A DNA stretch of 64,000 nucleotides from contig NC_081415.1 of NCBI RefSeq assembly GCF_030272615.1, positions 101,102,796-101,166,795 of the forward strand, read 5' to 3'. Positions 11,241 through 22,436 of the stretch are shown here, piece after piece. Position numbers and translations under genes: made by a program. Source of the stretch: Cryptomeria japonica (lineage: Eukaryota > Streptophyta > Pinopsida > Cupressales > Cupressaceae). Every line of letters starts with the position of its first letter. Within the stretch, counting starts at the first letter, position 1. The notes beneath the pieces were generated by a model. It did no database searches. It had not been told where the DNA came from and worked only from the letters and a program-made list of their open reading frames with translations.

Positions 11241-11813
11241 TACTGGATTATGAGGCTTTATAATCTTAGGTATATCTCTAACTGCCTTTGTTGAACTAAT
11301 CTTAACAATACAATCAAAATTAACATGACACAACCTATTATGCCATAACCAACTCTCATCAATATGAGAAATCAAACATGTCTTATCACTGGTGTTCAAA
11401 TGAAAGATATTACCTCTAGTTTGAGTACCGGTTGCAATCTCCAAACTAGTTCTGTTAATGATTTTGCATTTTCCATCTTTGAACCGAAGTTGGAATCCCT
11501 TATCCACCAATTGACCAACACTTAAAAGATTATGCTTTAAACCTTCTACATAATAGATATTATCAGTAATATGCTTTCCATCCAGAGAAATAATACCTTT
11601 ACCTTTGATCATACATGATTTGTTATCCCCAAATCTAACTTGACCGCCATTGTATTCTTGTAGGGACATAAATTTTCTTTTATCTCTAGTCATATGATGT
11701 GAGCATCCACTATCAATTACCCATTCATCCTTGTCTTTAAATTTTTCTGCCAGGACCTTTTCTTCATTCTTGATAACTAGTTCCGGTTCATCTTCCTTTA
11801 AAGCATAGAACAC
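11241..11813 (-). pseudogene. Element B protease and integrase zinc finger
   Basis: One frame carries the Copia protease, with active site WVIDSGCSHHMT, then GGQVRFGDN and YYVEGLKHNLLSVGQL. It is followed by the GAG-pre-integrase HHCC zinc finger (WHNRLCHV and VCKECQLGK) and the start of integrase (LIHTDLCGPPRTRSF). It ends at a stop near 11103. This order, with protease and integrase ahead of RT, is what places the element in Copia. Confidence 0.9.
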
Positions 11814-11849
11814 CCATTCCTTTCCATTGTTGGATCCACTAGCAGAGTC

Positions 11850-12908
11850 TTTTATCAGTTCATTCTCTGAGTCATTACTTACTCCTTCATCATCTGCTAT
11901 GTAGCATAGTTTATTTTTCTTGAATCTATATTTGTTCTGATTAGGCTTAAATAGTTTCTTAACTCTTTATTCAAATCTTACATTCCTTTCAGGACATCTA
12001 CATGCAAAATGACCAATCTTATTACATACAAAACATTTAAAAGGTGCTTTTCCTTCATACTTACTTTTTGTCAGTCCTTTAGGTACTCTTCTAGAAAATA
12101 GGGCTTCAAGTTGCTCAAATTCTTAATCCTCTTTCCTCATATCTTCCATTTCTTTTGCATATAGGGCTTTCCAATTACTTTTGCTAGTAGATGACGATGC
12201 ATGAAAAACAGGGTCAGATTTTGTAGCTTCAGAGGGTCCAAATTCTTCAAGCTCAAAAGCATATAATTTCCCAATTAGAATGTCTCTATTAACTCAAGTG
12301 TTTGCCATTGTTCTCAATTCATTAATTTTAGTAGCCTTCATCTTGTAAGTTAGTGGTAGGGCTCTCAAAACTTTAGAAACTATTTCATCTTCACTCAGAG
12401 ATCCTCCATAACATTGAATTCCCATGACAATCTCATTTACTCTTTCCATAAATGTAGCAATTCTTTCATTATCCTCCATCTTCAAGTTCTCATATCTTAG
12501 TCGGTAACCATCAAGTTTAGAAATTTAGAAATTTTGATAGTAGGGTCATCTTCATTCGGAGTTTTCAATTTATCCCACATAACCCTTGCAGATGATTTAT
12601 CAGTGAATCCCATGATTTTCTGTTCAATGAGTGCATACAAGAGATCTTCTCTTGCTCTGCAATCATTTCCAATATTTTTGTGTAAGTCTACTGGAGCAAG
12701 ATTCACAGATGTTGGATTATAAGATGCATATCTTTTCTAAGTGATCTCCCAAATATCATTTCCAAGACATCTAAGATGAGTCTCCATTCGTATTTTCCAT
12801 ATCCCATAGTTTGTTCCATCAATCTTAGGAATTTCTCTTATGAAAATAGTTGTCAGTGGATTTGAATTATTAGTTGTTATAGGATCTACCTCAAGAGATT
12901 AAGCTTCT
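11850..12908 (-). pseudogene. Element B gag
   Basis: Copia Gag. The N-terminal part shows IDGTNYGIWKIRMETHL, then RAREDLLYALIEQKIMGF and ARVMWDKLK. The UBN2-type core has ERIATFMERVNEIVMGI and DEIVSKVLRALPLTYKMKAT. A CCHC zinc knuckle (CFVCNKIGHFACRC) lies at 11994-12035. Several stops and at least one indel separate the pieces. The frame opens close to the PBS; I cannot name one start codon with confidence. Confidence 0.85.
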
Positions 12909-12924
12909 ACAAAAGAGGACCAAA

Positions 12925-12937
12925 GCTCTAGTACCAA
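12925..12937 (-). other. Primer-binding site of element B
   Basis: The minus strand reads TTGGTACTAGAGC, two changes from the Copia consensus TTGGTATCAGAGC that pairs with initiator tRNA-Met. It lies one base from the LTR edge. Confidence 0.75.
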
Positions 12938-12938
12938 T

Positions 12939-13861
12939 TATTAGAATAATCAGTGGACAACTGAGAGGGGGAGTGAGTCAGTTGTCAACAGATTATATTA
13001 ATCAAACCACTTTATAACCTTTAACTAGAGCACATAAATATTAAATACCGGAATAGCAGAAACAAATATCGGTTAGCAATAAAACTTAAGAATAAATAGA
13101 GAATCAACACAATGCAACCATGCCACATAACACCATGATTTGTACATGGAAATCTCGGTAAAGGGAAAAACCATGGTGGGAAGCCTACCCACAGTCAAAT
13201 GATACTTCTATAGAAAGTATGTGATATAATAAGGGGCCTGCACATGCAGGGAGGCACACTGTCTAGAGTGTACTACTCACTACAAAAGAGTCTCACTGAC
13301 TACAGAGAGGTTATAACCACCTCAATATAATTGGACAACAATCCAGAAGAATGAACTGCCAATGATAGCATCTACCATGCCTGATTACAGTCCTAGTTAA
13401 GCTCAATACCAGAGGCCTTTGACCAAATCTACTTTGCATATGATATTTCATTCCATTACCATTACCACCATGATCTACAAGGAGATATTACATCAGTTTA
13501 TACAAACCCTAAGGCCTAAACCAATTAGGTCGGCCACCTAAAAGATATTACAATAAGATCATTATGTACATCCATATTACAATGATATACCATGTTGGCT
13601 TACTAGAGTGTATGATATCATCTGATTATCAAGTCAATACCAACATCTGACCAAAAAATACTCTAGAAACATCAAACCAAACATATTCCATTGATCCAAA
13701 CATGTCGGTAGTATCTAACTGATACTCCCTTCTACCGGTAACACTAGTTCTTCTACAGGTAACCAAAACTTGTCTATTGGTAACCAATCATAACATCTAG
13801 TGTTGACATCAATGAAAAAGCATCAATGAAACACATAATGAATTCCTTCATATTGCCAAAA
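12939..13861 (-). repeat. Element B 5' LTR with internal deletion
   Basis: Runs from the PBS-side edge (TATTAGAATAAT, presumably once TGTTAG) to TATTGCCAAA at 13861, homologous to 8325. Relative to the other LTR it lacks 263 bp, and the junction falls at a shared GGCTT. It contains the conserved block TGTACATGGAAATC near 13140 and the purine-rich block near 12965. Confidence 0.8.
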
Positions 13862-15731
13862 AAAGTAACTTAAGCAACTACTACCAAATGATAATATTTT
13901 GGCAAGCGGATAGGAACTACTTTGCCCACTTTAGCTGTAGGAACAACCACATGATCTGTTTCCAGTGGCTACAGGAACAATCAATTGCCAAAACAACAAC
14001 TATTGCAAGATGAAAACTAACTAAAAAACACAAATGGACTACTCACCAAGTGGGCCCCCTTGAGTGAGTATATCCATAATTCTCAGACAACAACTGAAAA
14101 TCTCAAAATAACATTGATTTCTTTATTCCAAATTGACTGCAAAAATACATGAGTCTGAAAGTTGGGTATTACAAATTTTATGGTTGTTCTATGTCCTCGA
14201 GAGGAGATAGAGACCTTTTATTTATATGGAAGCTTATAACAGATTCCTAACTGATCAACACATATTCCAATGGAATAGGCGAACAGGTTTATTATACTAA
14301 AAGAAGAAGCCAAGGCAGGAGAACATCTATCCTGCAACCGAGAAGATATAGCACAATCTCTTTCCTAGATTTAAGCTCCACTAAAACAACCATAAATGTC
14401 CACTCTACTGAAGAAGTGATCAAGGGGTTACAGTCTCCTTCAATGTTGCTTTCTTTTGATTGGGTCTACATCATGTCAGTATGTTTAATGTTCCTTTAAA
14501 CCACCAGCTTAGTCTTTCATCCTTCACAGCTGACCCTACATCATGGTGTTAACATGCACAAAAGGCATGTGTATCTACCAATGTTAACATGATATAAATT
14601 AAACCACATTTTAAGATTGATTTATATATTTTTCATAGATGAACCATTTAGAAATCATAATCATGAAAACCTTAAGTATCAGACAAATCAGTTCCAGAAA
14701 TATTTAAAACGGCATCAACTAGGAAAGTCTCCTGATCCAAATATTGTCTAAACACAAGACCTAGGCAGGAATACTATCACAAAAAGCTATCAAAACAAAG
14801 CCATTATTTGGGCTCATCACAATCCATCGAGAGAATCACCGTTATATTTAGTTATCCATTTAGAGTTTATATCCATTATTTAAGAACCTATCACTCCATC
14901 CCTTTTATCTTTGTTTTGCATCTTGGAGAGCAATCCACATCAATCAAGAAGGGAAAATTCAAACAAGTGGAGCACAAGAGTGCATCTTCACTTCATCAAA
15001 CCCAATCTGAAGGAGAAGGTAAAAATAGAAAGGTATGAATGGTTTCATTTTATATTTTGAATGATTTATTTGAATATAACCATTAAATATTGTTTTGTTG
15101 TTTTTCTCCTCTTCAAAATTAAATAATAATACCATTCACATGCCAAGTAGGGTTTTATCTCCATTGTCTCTTATCTCTATTGATCTTCTTTGATATATTT
15201 GCTCTCAGATTTTGTATGTGCACAAGAGCTCAACAAAGAACTGACTGTGGGTGTGAAGTCGCTTGATTGCTTGAAGGCTTAATAGATGCATTAATTAGGG
15301 TTGTAAAAGGAAAAGAGTATCCTCTTATATAGAAGACACTTTATAAAATGGATGGATAAGATTAAGAGGGGAAAAGATAAATGGTCAGCTAGGATTAAAG
15401 GGTAGTTAGGAAAAATAATAAAATAATGAAGGGGATAAATGACATGTGTCATGGAGGGAAAAAGCTAATGAAATAATTAAATAAATAAATAAATATTTAA
15501 TTAATAAAGGAAGTGTAACCAATTAAATAAATAAAATATTTATTTAATTTACAGAAAAGATAATTTAAATAAATAAAAATATTTATTTAAATAGGGAAGG
15601 CTAGAAAAGGATAAATTCATTTATTAAATAAATAAAAATCTATTTAATTAATAGAAGGCTTAGGATAAAATAATTAAATAAATTAAAAATATTTATTTAA
15701 TTATGATAGGACAAATTTAGGCATCTATACA
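13862..15731. other. Unresolved LTR-like, AT-rich DNA
   Basis: No coding domain seen in six frames. Two minus-strand TATA-like motifs suggest pieces of LTRs: ATATAAATAAAAGG at about 14215-14230, followed on that strand by AATAAAG, and CTATATAAGAGG at about 15331-15342. The part at 15400-15730 is built of TAAATAAA/ATTTATTT runs. The plus-strand frame at 14808-15038 has no support. The DNA at 15732 continues at 52985 if element C is removed. Confidence 0.5.
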
Positions 15732-15736
15732 ACTAG
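15732..15736. repeat. Target-site duplication of element C, left copy (ACTAG)
   Basis: ACTAG directly before the LTR start at 15737; the matching copy is at 52980-52984 directly after the LTR end CCAACA. Confidence 0.85.
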
Positions 15737-16708
15737 TATTAGAATGAAGGAACACTGAGATTGGGGGGTGAATCAGTGTTCTGCTGGAAATCAAACTCAC
15801 AAACTTATTCTTTATCCACCGATTAGCAGTTCATAACAGTAAAAAACATAAGCAAGTAATAAATAAACCACAAATCCATAACACCAAAATTTTTACGTGG
15901 AAACCTAGAAAGGGAAAAACCACAGTGGGGCTGAAACCCACAATATTCATATACTATGGCCAAGAGTACATAAATATTACATAGATGGGGAATGCACTAG
16001 CATTCAGGCTCACTGTCTAGAGCTCACTACTCAATTACAATAATCCGAAAGGCTACAACCTTCAAGGAAGTCTCACTGACTTACAATTTAATTGCAATGA
16101 GGAAATATAATTAAAGAATTCTGAAATATCATCTAACAATGCAAGAATAAGTTCTAGTTAAGCACAAGATCTATGACTGTAGTTGCTCTGCAATATGCTC
16201 TGTTTCTATCTTATTCAACTACCAAATCACCTGGGAATCAAATGCATATGTGAAACTATACTCAATTGCACCAAAACATATCACCATAATAGTAATGCAT
16301 TAAAAGCCAATCACCATTTTTAATCTTATAAATTTGGTCATATAAAAAACATCTCCTCCAAGACGACTATCAAAAATCTAACATATAGCTTCAAGTCAAC
16401 TTCAATCTCTAACAAAACATATCACCAAACCAAAACATTTTTTCCAAATGCTTCACCAATGTTGGCCTCTTCATTTTCACCTCAAACTTAGTCACCAAAA
16501 CCACCGCAATCATCAGAAATCTTTCTGGACCAAAACTATATTGGAATAATCTTGATTTACCAGTTAACTAGCTACCGGTTAACACTTGCTTCCGGATAAT
16601 AAGAATTACAACCACTAGATCAAATCTCCAAGAAGAGTTGCCATCAATGACAACCCTAAACTATAAATCAAGCATAAAAAATCACTAGATGAGTGTCAAT
16701 TGCCAACA
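15737..16708 (-). repeat. Element C 3' LTR
   Basis: 972 bp. The plus strand begins TATTAGAATGAAGG (TG expected; G to A) and ends TTGCCAACA. It matches the split LTR at 38301-38406 plus 52097-52979 at roughly 92 percent by eye, including the shared block TTTTTACGTGGAAACC near 15890 and GGGGGGTGAATCAGTG near 15760. A minus-strand TATA-like TTTATAAGATT lies near 16325. Confidence 0.9.
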
Positions 16709-16989
16709 ATCTCCCCCTTTGGCATTGATGGCAACACCTGTAAAAAATGGCCAAGTGTTGAAATTTGTGAAACCTATACACTAGCTCAAGAATGAAAAAA
16801 TGATAAGGCTCCCCCTTAGATCAAAAATCCAAAAACCTATAGAAATCTGTACACTCCATTCACACTGTATATTTTTCACCTTATCTCTCTCCCTTTGAAA
16901 GCAATGCCAAAGATAGGGTATGGATTCAAAAATTACCTTGTACATGTATACAGACTGGATGACTAGATCTATACATACTTGAGTACATC
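16709..16989 (-). other. Element C polypurine tract and 3' UTR
   Basis: The PPT block (plus strand ATCTCCCCCTTTGGC) adjoins the LTR at 16709. An arm at 16717-16734 has its reverse-complement partner at 16895-16912 (15 of 18), next to a second pyrimidine tract at 16885-16896. No coding signal. Confidence 0.65.
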
Positions 16990-19265
16990 TACATATATAG
17001 ACTTAAGAAACCCAAAATAGATATTCCAACCTGCTTGCAATTTTTCCAAAATTGAGACAAAACTCTTCAGAACATAAGCGTGGAATTATATTGCATGTAG
17101 CTCATTTACTATCTCTTGAGTCATATTTTGAAGACATTCCATCTTATGGCACACCAAGGTGTCTAACTAGAGACCAACTAGATTCTAGAGTTCACCTGCC
17201 CCCCTTTGCATCTTGTCCTTCTCCTTCTCTAGATCACCAATCTATCCCATAAGAGTCAAAATTTGACCTTCAACATTTTTGGTCAAGTTTACTATGGGAT
17301 CATACACCTGACAAATTTGAGCTAACCGTCCTCTTTAATTATCTATCTGCTTGTCTATTTCAGTAGTAAAATTTGTCAAAATCAGATGACTTATAAATCT
17401 TACCACCTTCCTGTAAAGCCTCATTAATTAATTTTAGTTCTTTGTCTAGCTGGGCCTTATCACTATCAATCATTTGTAAAAATGTTTGTATTCTTGCATC
17501 TTTAAATTTCTCCAAAGCCTGCCTAGCTGAAGCCTTGGTCAAATAATCAAACTAAGTAGATATATGATCTATCAAGTGCTGGATCTTACTGGATGACTTG
17601 CCATTAGCATCAAGTTACAATTTCGATGCTACCTATTCTAAAACTTTAATAGTTTTCTCAATAAGATTCTTTTCTTCTGACTTGGATTGTGCTAACGCAT
17701 AACTAGCTTGAGCTTGAAGAGCAACAATAGCAATCATTCTTTTAGTCGAAAACATTTGATTAAATGACTTGTCAAAACTGATGTTAAATTAAGGAAAATT
17801 CCCTTGGCTTTGAATTTTGGAAGTGTCAATTACCATGAGGATTGGAGTTTTTGACACTTTTATTTTCTTCTTGTCCTATTTCTCTTGCTTCTCCTCTCCC
17901 TTTTTCTCTGCCTCATCTTGCTTGGTATTCTCTTTATCCCCTATGGGTGCCTTAAGTGTGCCGGTGTCACCACTTGGTGCACCAACCTCTATCTCAATTG
18001 ATTTATCTTTTACCTTATCAGGCTCAACCTTTGTTGTATCCAAAACTTGTTTCTCTACAACATCCTGTGTATCTTCCATCTTTTCTTCATTAGGTACCAG
18101 AGGGTTTTTTGTCTGAGTGGCTCAATCTTGTGAATTAGATTATACTAGCCGGTTCTCAGTAAGAAATTTCTTCCATATCTCAGTGGTTTCTTTTTTGATT
18201 TCCTCCACTCTTCCTACCATAAGTTTGTTTACTCTATGTTTGCTCCTAAATTCCTTTCTATTCAATTGCAAAATCAATCTATTTATGTCTTCACTAATGA
18301 TACTGGTGCACTAACTAACCATTTAATTTTCTTTCATTTCTTTGTCCATTTGACTTGCTCATTTTCTTCTAGCATCAAGAAGACTATACAAATCTTTTGG
18401 AAGATAACATTCTAATTCAATTAAAGTTTTGCTAAATACATCCAGATGTAATATTATAGCATCCTCAATCTATCTTTTATCATTATCATCTAAATTCTCA
18501 TAATATGCATAAATGTTTTTTCAAGTTCCCATCCTTGATAATTCCATCAATTAATTCTTGGTCTGAGCTGTTTCCATCTTACCAGAGTCAATCGCTTCAT
18601 CCAAGTCAGATTTAACTCTATGTCCCCTCTTTGGTTTGTTGGTTGGAACAGGTTCAGATTTCACCTTCTTCTCTTTCTGCCCTTTCTTCTCTTCACCGAA
18701 TTGAGGCTTCTAGATTACCCTTGCAAATTATCCTTGGTTTGAGTTGTTTCTATCTTACTAGATTCAATCGCTTCATCCAAGTCAGATTTAACTCTATGTC
18801 CTCTCTTTGGTTTGCTGGATGGACCAAGTTCAGATTTCACCTTCTTCTCTTTCTGCCCTTTCTTCTCTTCACTGGATTGAGGCTTCCTAATTACCCTTGC
18901 AAATTATCCTTTCTTGGGGGCCTTTTGAATTTATTCATCTGATTCACTTTTAGATGCCACTAGAGATACTGCTACATACTCCCTCTGAGGTTTCTGCTTC
19001 TATCTAAGAACACCCTTGCCCTTAGCTGATGATGCTAGAGGGTTCAGACTGAGACAGAAGTGTCTTCATCAGAGAAAGAGAAGACCCTATCACCTTAGAT
19101 TTGGCTGGAGCTGGAGTAGTCTTTGGCTTCTTGGATTTTTCCTTAGTATCTCTCACACCCCTTGCAACACTAACTCTTTCTCTTGGGTGACCTTCCTCCA
19201 CAAAGATTTCTTCAACCATCTTAGCAACTTTCTTTTTTCTCTCTAGTTCAGTGAACTTGGCGTGA
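16990..19265 (-). pseudogene. Element C accessory ORF, Lys/Glu-rich and coiled-coil-like
   Basis: A decayed long reading frame on the element's sense strand, in the place where pol would normally lie. Readable segments include ELERKKKVAKMVEEIFVEEG (19250-19190), a Lys-rich block with VKSDLDEAIESSKIET that is duplicated, KTLIELECYLPKDLYSLLDA, an acidic segment MEDTQDVVEKQVLDTTKVEP (18079), TKRMIAIVALQAQASYALAQ and FLQMIDSDKAQLDKELKLIN. It is highly charged and helical in character, and no enzyme motif is visible. About a dozen stops and at least one frameshift (near 17370) interrupt it. I do not recognise the family. It could be a Gag-derived or structural protein of a non-autonomous element. 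Confidence 0.55.
18563..18915. repeat. 176-bp tandem duplication in element C accessory ORF
   Basis: The block starting TCAATCGCTTCATCCAAG appears at 18588 and 18764 (period 176), and the copies continue through CACCTTCTTCTCTTTCTGCC. The copies differ at a modest number of bases, so the duplication is not recent. It repeats a Lys-rich protein segment. Confidence 0.9.
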
Positions 19266-19267
19266 AG

Positions 19268-19938
19268 TGTTAATCTTATGAAGATCTGGTCAATACTAAG
19301 AGGGGGGCGAATCAGTATTAATAATAGCTTAAACTTTGAAACTTCTTAACAGATATCTTCACTTCTACAATCAGATCTAACAACCTTTTAATCATATATG
19401 CAAAAACTATCTATCATAATTATCTGCATCTTTATCTCTTAATTAGTCATACCAATTTGATCATTCAACCAATCAATCTTATCAATTGAATCAAGTCCTT
19501 AATCATTTCATATCAGTATCGGTAATCTCTAATAAACTATAAATGACATATCAAAACTGGTGTCTCAAAAATAATGCATGTAAACATAAACATCACAAAA
19601 AGACATTCCACATATAAACACCAATATGTTTTACGTGGAAAACTAAATGGGAAAAACCATGGTGGGAATTGGTACCGACAATAATTTGTAATCTGAAGTA
19701 TGCTTGGTTAGGAGCTTAGCTCAGTCAAGAGCTTACAATACGCCCGGTTAGGAGCAAACCCTATTAGGAGTCACCACTTAAGGGATTTGCCTATCACTCC
19801 AACTAGGACCTTAATGATCTATTAGGATCAACTTGGTTAGAGGATTTAAACACTCTTTTGTGAGCTGCCCTATTAGGTGACTTAGATGACAAAGGCCTGT
19901 TAGGACCTACCCGATTAAGGGATTTATGCTATTGTAAC
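19268..19938 (-). repeat. Element D LTR, left part
   Basis: Starts TGTTAATCTTATG at 19268. It shows the blocks shared by Copia LTRs here: AGAGGGGGGCGAATCAG near 19298 and TTTTACGTGGAAAACT near 19629. At 19938 it is broken by element E and resumes at 35291, sharing the duplicated GTAAC. It contains several short repeats of the type GGTTAGGAGC. Total LTR length without E is about 1.6 kb. Confidence 0.8.
19934..19938. repeat. Target-site duplication of element E, left copy (GTAAC)
   Basis: GTAAC precedes the LTR start TGATAGTTC at 19939; the partner is at 35291-35295 after the other LTR. Confidence 0.85.
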
Positions 19939-21427
19939 TGATAGTTCTGATACGTAATATAAGTACAGATCCAATAGCCAACAAGATGAGAGGGGGGGGG
20001 GGGGTGAATCATACAAACTTAATCATGCATAAAAACATCAGATTCAACCTTGGTAACATGTATATCAGTCATATAACCAAAAAATTGTCAAACATGCAAA
20101 CTCAAAAGCATATGAACAATATAAACCTCATAACACCAGATTTAACGTGGAAACCCAAATAGGGAAAAACCACTGTGGGATTTTGGACCCACTAAGAAAT
20201 ATACTCTTCTAGAATATGCTCGGTTAAAAGAAAATCCGGTTAAAGATTACAAACACATTGCTAGATGTGACCTGGTTAAGGGATTTCCCTCAAATCTGTT
20301 AGGATCTTCACTTTGTTAGAAGTGACCTTGTCAAAGGATTTCAAACACTCAATCAGAATGTCACCTTGCTAGAGGATTTACATATAAGACTGTTAAGTCC
20401 ACTTGGTTAAGAGATTTCTTATCACTTTCACAAAATAATAGTAATAAAATCTATCTACAACTTCACATCTAAAATGTTGAAGCAGATTCCTATTTGTTCA
20501 ATACAATCTAGACATAGAGCTAATCTTGTCTATCTGTTGGGCATCAATACTTATTCTAACAGGTCTTCAAGCTTCTATGCTCGTTAATCTCTATGTAGCA
20601 TCCCTGTGCATACACTTGCCCACATACATTGTTTATCAATAGTTTCCTATTTATAAACAATCTTCTAACCACTTAATCTCCTTGATCACATTTCCCATGA
20701 TCAATCATAGCCATCAGATCTTCAATCTTGTCCAGGTTCATTGTATCTTTCAATCTGAAAATGTTTTACCCCACCTTGGAACTTGTGTTAGAATAATGCG
20801 GTTCAATCTGAGCTATAGATCTTCCTATCGACTTTATATTGCCTTAGATTCGTTAACAAACTTCTTCCATGGCTTACCAATCATTGATCTGCTCTAGCTC
20901 ATTAGCTTCTTTCATTAAATATCACATGTAAACATTTAATGCATTCTGTTATAGCTTGGTTACAACTCGGTGAATACTAAACTTCACTCAGTAGACATTT
21001 TGCCTTCATTAACCGATAGCGATAACCTTAGGGTTTACCGACTAGGTTCTTTGCCTGATAACATAGTATAGTATTAACCTTTGCATTTTACAACATATGT
21101 ATGATGTTAAAACAATCTAAAACATCAAGATCTCATCATTGTCTGACTCGGTAGAGTTGCCCATTGTATAACTTATCCCCTTATTCATCATATTCTTTCC
21201 TGTGTCTTTACCGACTTCTTTATAATCTTCATATCATACTTCTCAAGATATGGCAACATCATACTGAATTAGAAAATCAATTTCTTGACATTAATGAAAA
21301 AATAATAATATCAAGATAGTAAAACATCTTTAATTAGTTATGTCCATAATCATCAACAACCTTCTCAATATCCTTATTGAAATGTCAACAATCTTTTATT
21401 GTCTATTATAATGTAATATTGCCAACA
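19939..21427 (-). repeat. Element E 3' LTR
   Basis: Begins TGATAGTTCTGATACG and ends ATTGCCAACA next to the PPT. It carries a run of 14 G near 19990 followed by TGAATCAT, and the block TTAACGTGGAAACCC near 20140. A minus-strand TATA box (TTTATAAATAGG) lies at 20648-20659; its copy in the other LTR is at 34488-34499. Plus-strand frames such as 20682-20897 are shadows that recur in both LTR copies. Confidence 0.92.
20648..20659 (-). promoter_or_regulatory. Candidate TATA box, element E 3' LTR
   Basis: The minus strand reads GTTTATAAATAGG. The motif is conserved in the partner LTR at 34488-34499. Confidence 0.5.
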
Positions 21428-21971
21428 ATCTCCCCCTTTGGCATTGATGGCAAAACCAATTGATTTTACCTTTAAAAGATTCAGATTGTTGTGATTCTAA
21501 AATGTTGAAATGCTCTCCCCCATACATTAGACTTCTCTTGTGTTTTCAGTCTTTATTTCAATCTGTAGTCTTCTATCAGTCTTCTCCCCCTTTGGTAGGT
21601 CTTCTCCCTCTTGGTAGGTCTTCTCCCATATAGTAGTCTTCTCCCTCTTGGTAGGTCTTCTCCCATACAGTAGTCTTCTCCCCCTTTGAAAACAATGCCA
21701 AAAAGAAAAGAACTAAAACATAATTTGTTTCTGTAAGAAGTTACTTCCTGTTGTTGTGTATCAACTGAGTCTTGGTCAGAGCATTTGTCTTCAATTCCTA
21801 TTCCCTGTATCATTCTATGTATTATTTCAGTATTACTTCCAGTACACTTTTTAGAAAAACATTCTAAAGGGCATCACTCCAGCATCAACTCCCCAAGAGA
21901 TATTCAATAGAGTCATCAAAGTGATGCTTTCACTGAACTCAGTCAGTGAGTAGAAGATAGGGGTAGGACCC
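21428..21971 (-). other. Element E polypurine tract and 3' UTR with repeats
   Basis: The PPT (plus strand ATCTCCCCCTTTGG) adjoins the LTR. An inverted-repeat arm at 21436-21453 pairs with 21686-21703 (14 of 18), beside a second tract CTCCCCCTTTG. Between them, 21590-21684 is a tandem array with period 37 based on TTGGTAGGTCTTCTCCC. No gene. Confidence 0.7.
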
Positions 21972-22436
21972 CTAACTTCTGAGATATTCAAAAGTGTCCT
22001 TTGGTAGTGGCTTGGTGAAGATATCTACTATTTTCTCCTTTGTGCTAACATATTCCAACACCACTTTCTTCTCTTGAGCTTCTTCTCTAAGATAATGATA
22101 TTTGATAGATATGTGCTTTGTCTTAGAGTTCATAATAGGATTCTTTGAAATATTAATGGCTCTAGTATTGTCACAGAATATAGTTACAGGCTCAGTAACT
22201 TTCTCATTTATACCTTCCAATAGTTGTTTGATCCATGCAATGTTGGTACAATTCAGTGCTACAGCAACATATTCAACTTCGGTTGTTGACTGAGAAACAC
22301 ATCCTTGTTTCTTGCTAAGCCAACTCACTAGTCTTTCTCCTAAGAAGAAAGCTCCTCCACTTGTGCTTTTCCTGTCATCAATGTTGCCTGCCCAATCAGC
22401 ATCAGTATAAACTTTTAAATCAAAATCCTTTCCTTT
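21972..22436 (-). pseudogene. Element E RNase H
   Basis: Copia RNase H, in frame with RT upstream. It carries KVYTDADWAG and DDRKSTSG (first Asp region), GCVSQSTTEVEYVAVALNC (Glu), TIFCDNTRAINISKNP (Asp), and SKTKHISIKYHYLREEAQEK. The end of pol is VDIFTKPLPKDTFEYLRS. It is normal in size. A single TAG near 22437 (LVY*KGKD) separates it from RT. Confidence 0.92.

Larger units (their letters stand above)
7662..13861 (-). mobile_element. Element B: Ty1/copia retrotransposon
   Basis: Minus-strand Copia element with the order LTR (12939-13861), PBS (12925-12937), gag, protease, integrase, RT, RNase H, PPT (8326-8338), truncated LTR (to 8325). This gag-PR-IN-RT-RH order is diagnostic of Copia. 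The LTRs match over about 7662-8325 and 13456-13861 at roughly 90 percent by eye. The 3' LTR lacks its outer part (homologue of 12939-13455), so no target-site duplication can be seen. Frameshifts and stops break the polyprotein. Confidence 0.9.

Noticed and set aside
14808-15038. 76-codon plus-strand frame starting with ATG
   Set aside because: No motif, no neighbouring gene signals, and it sits in LTR-like DNA.
15470-15720. Possible satellite or origin in TAAATAAA-rich DNA
   Set aside because: The repeats are short and irregular; similar AT-rich DNA occurs in the LTRs of element G, so a U3-like region is simpler.
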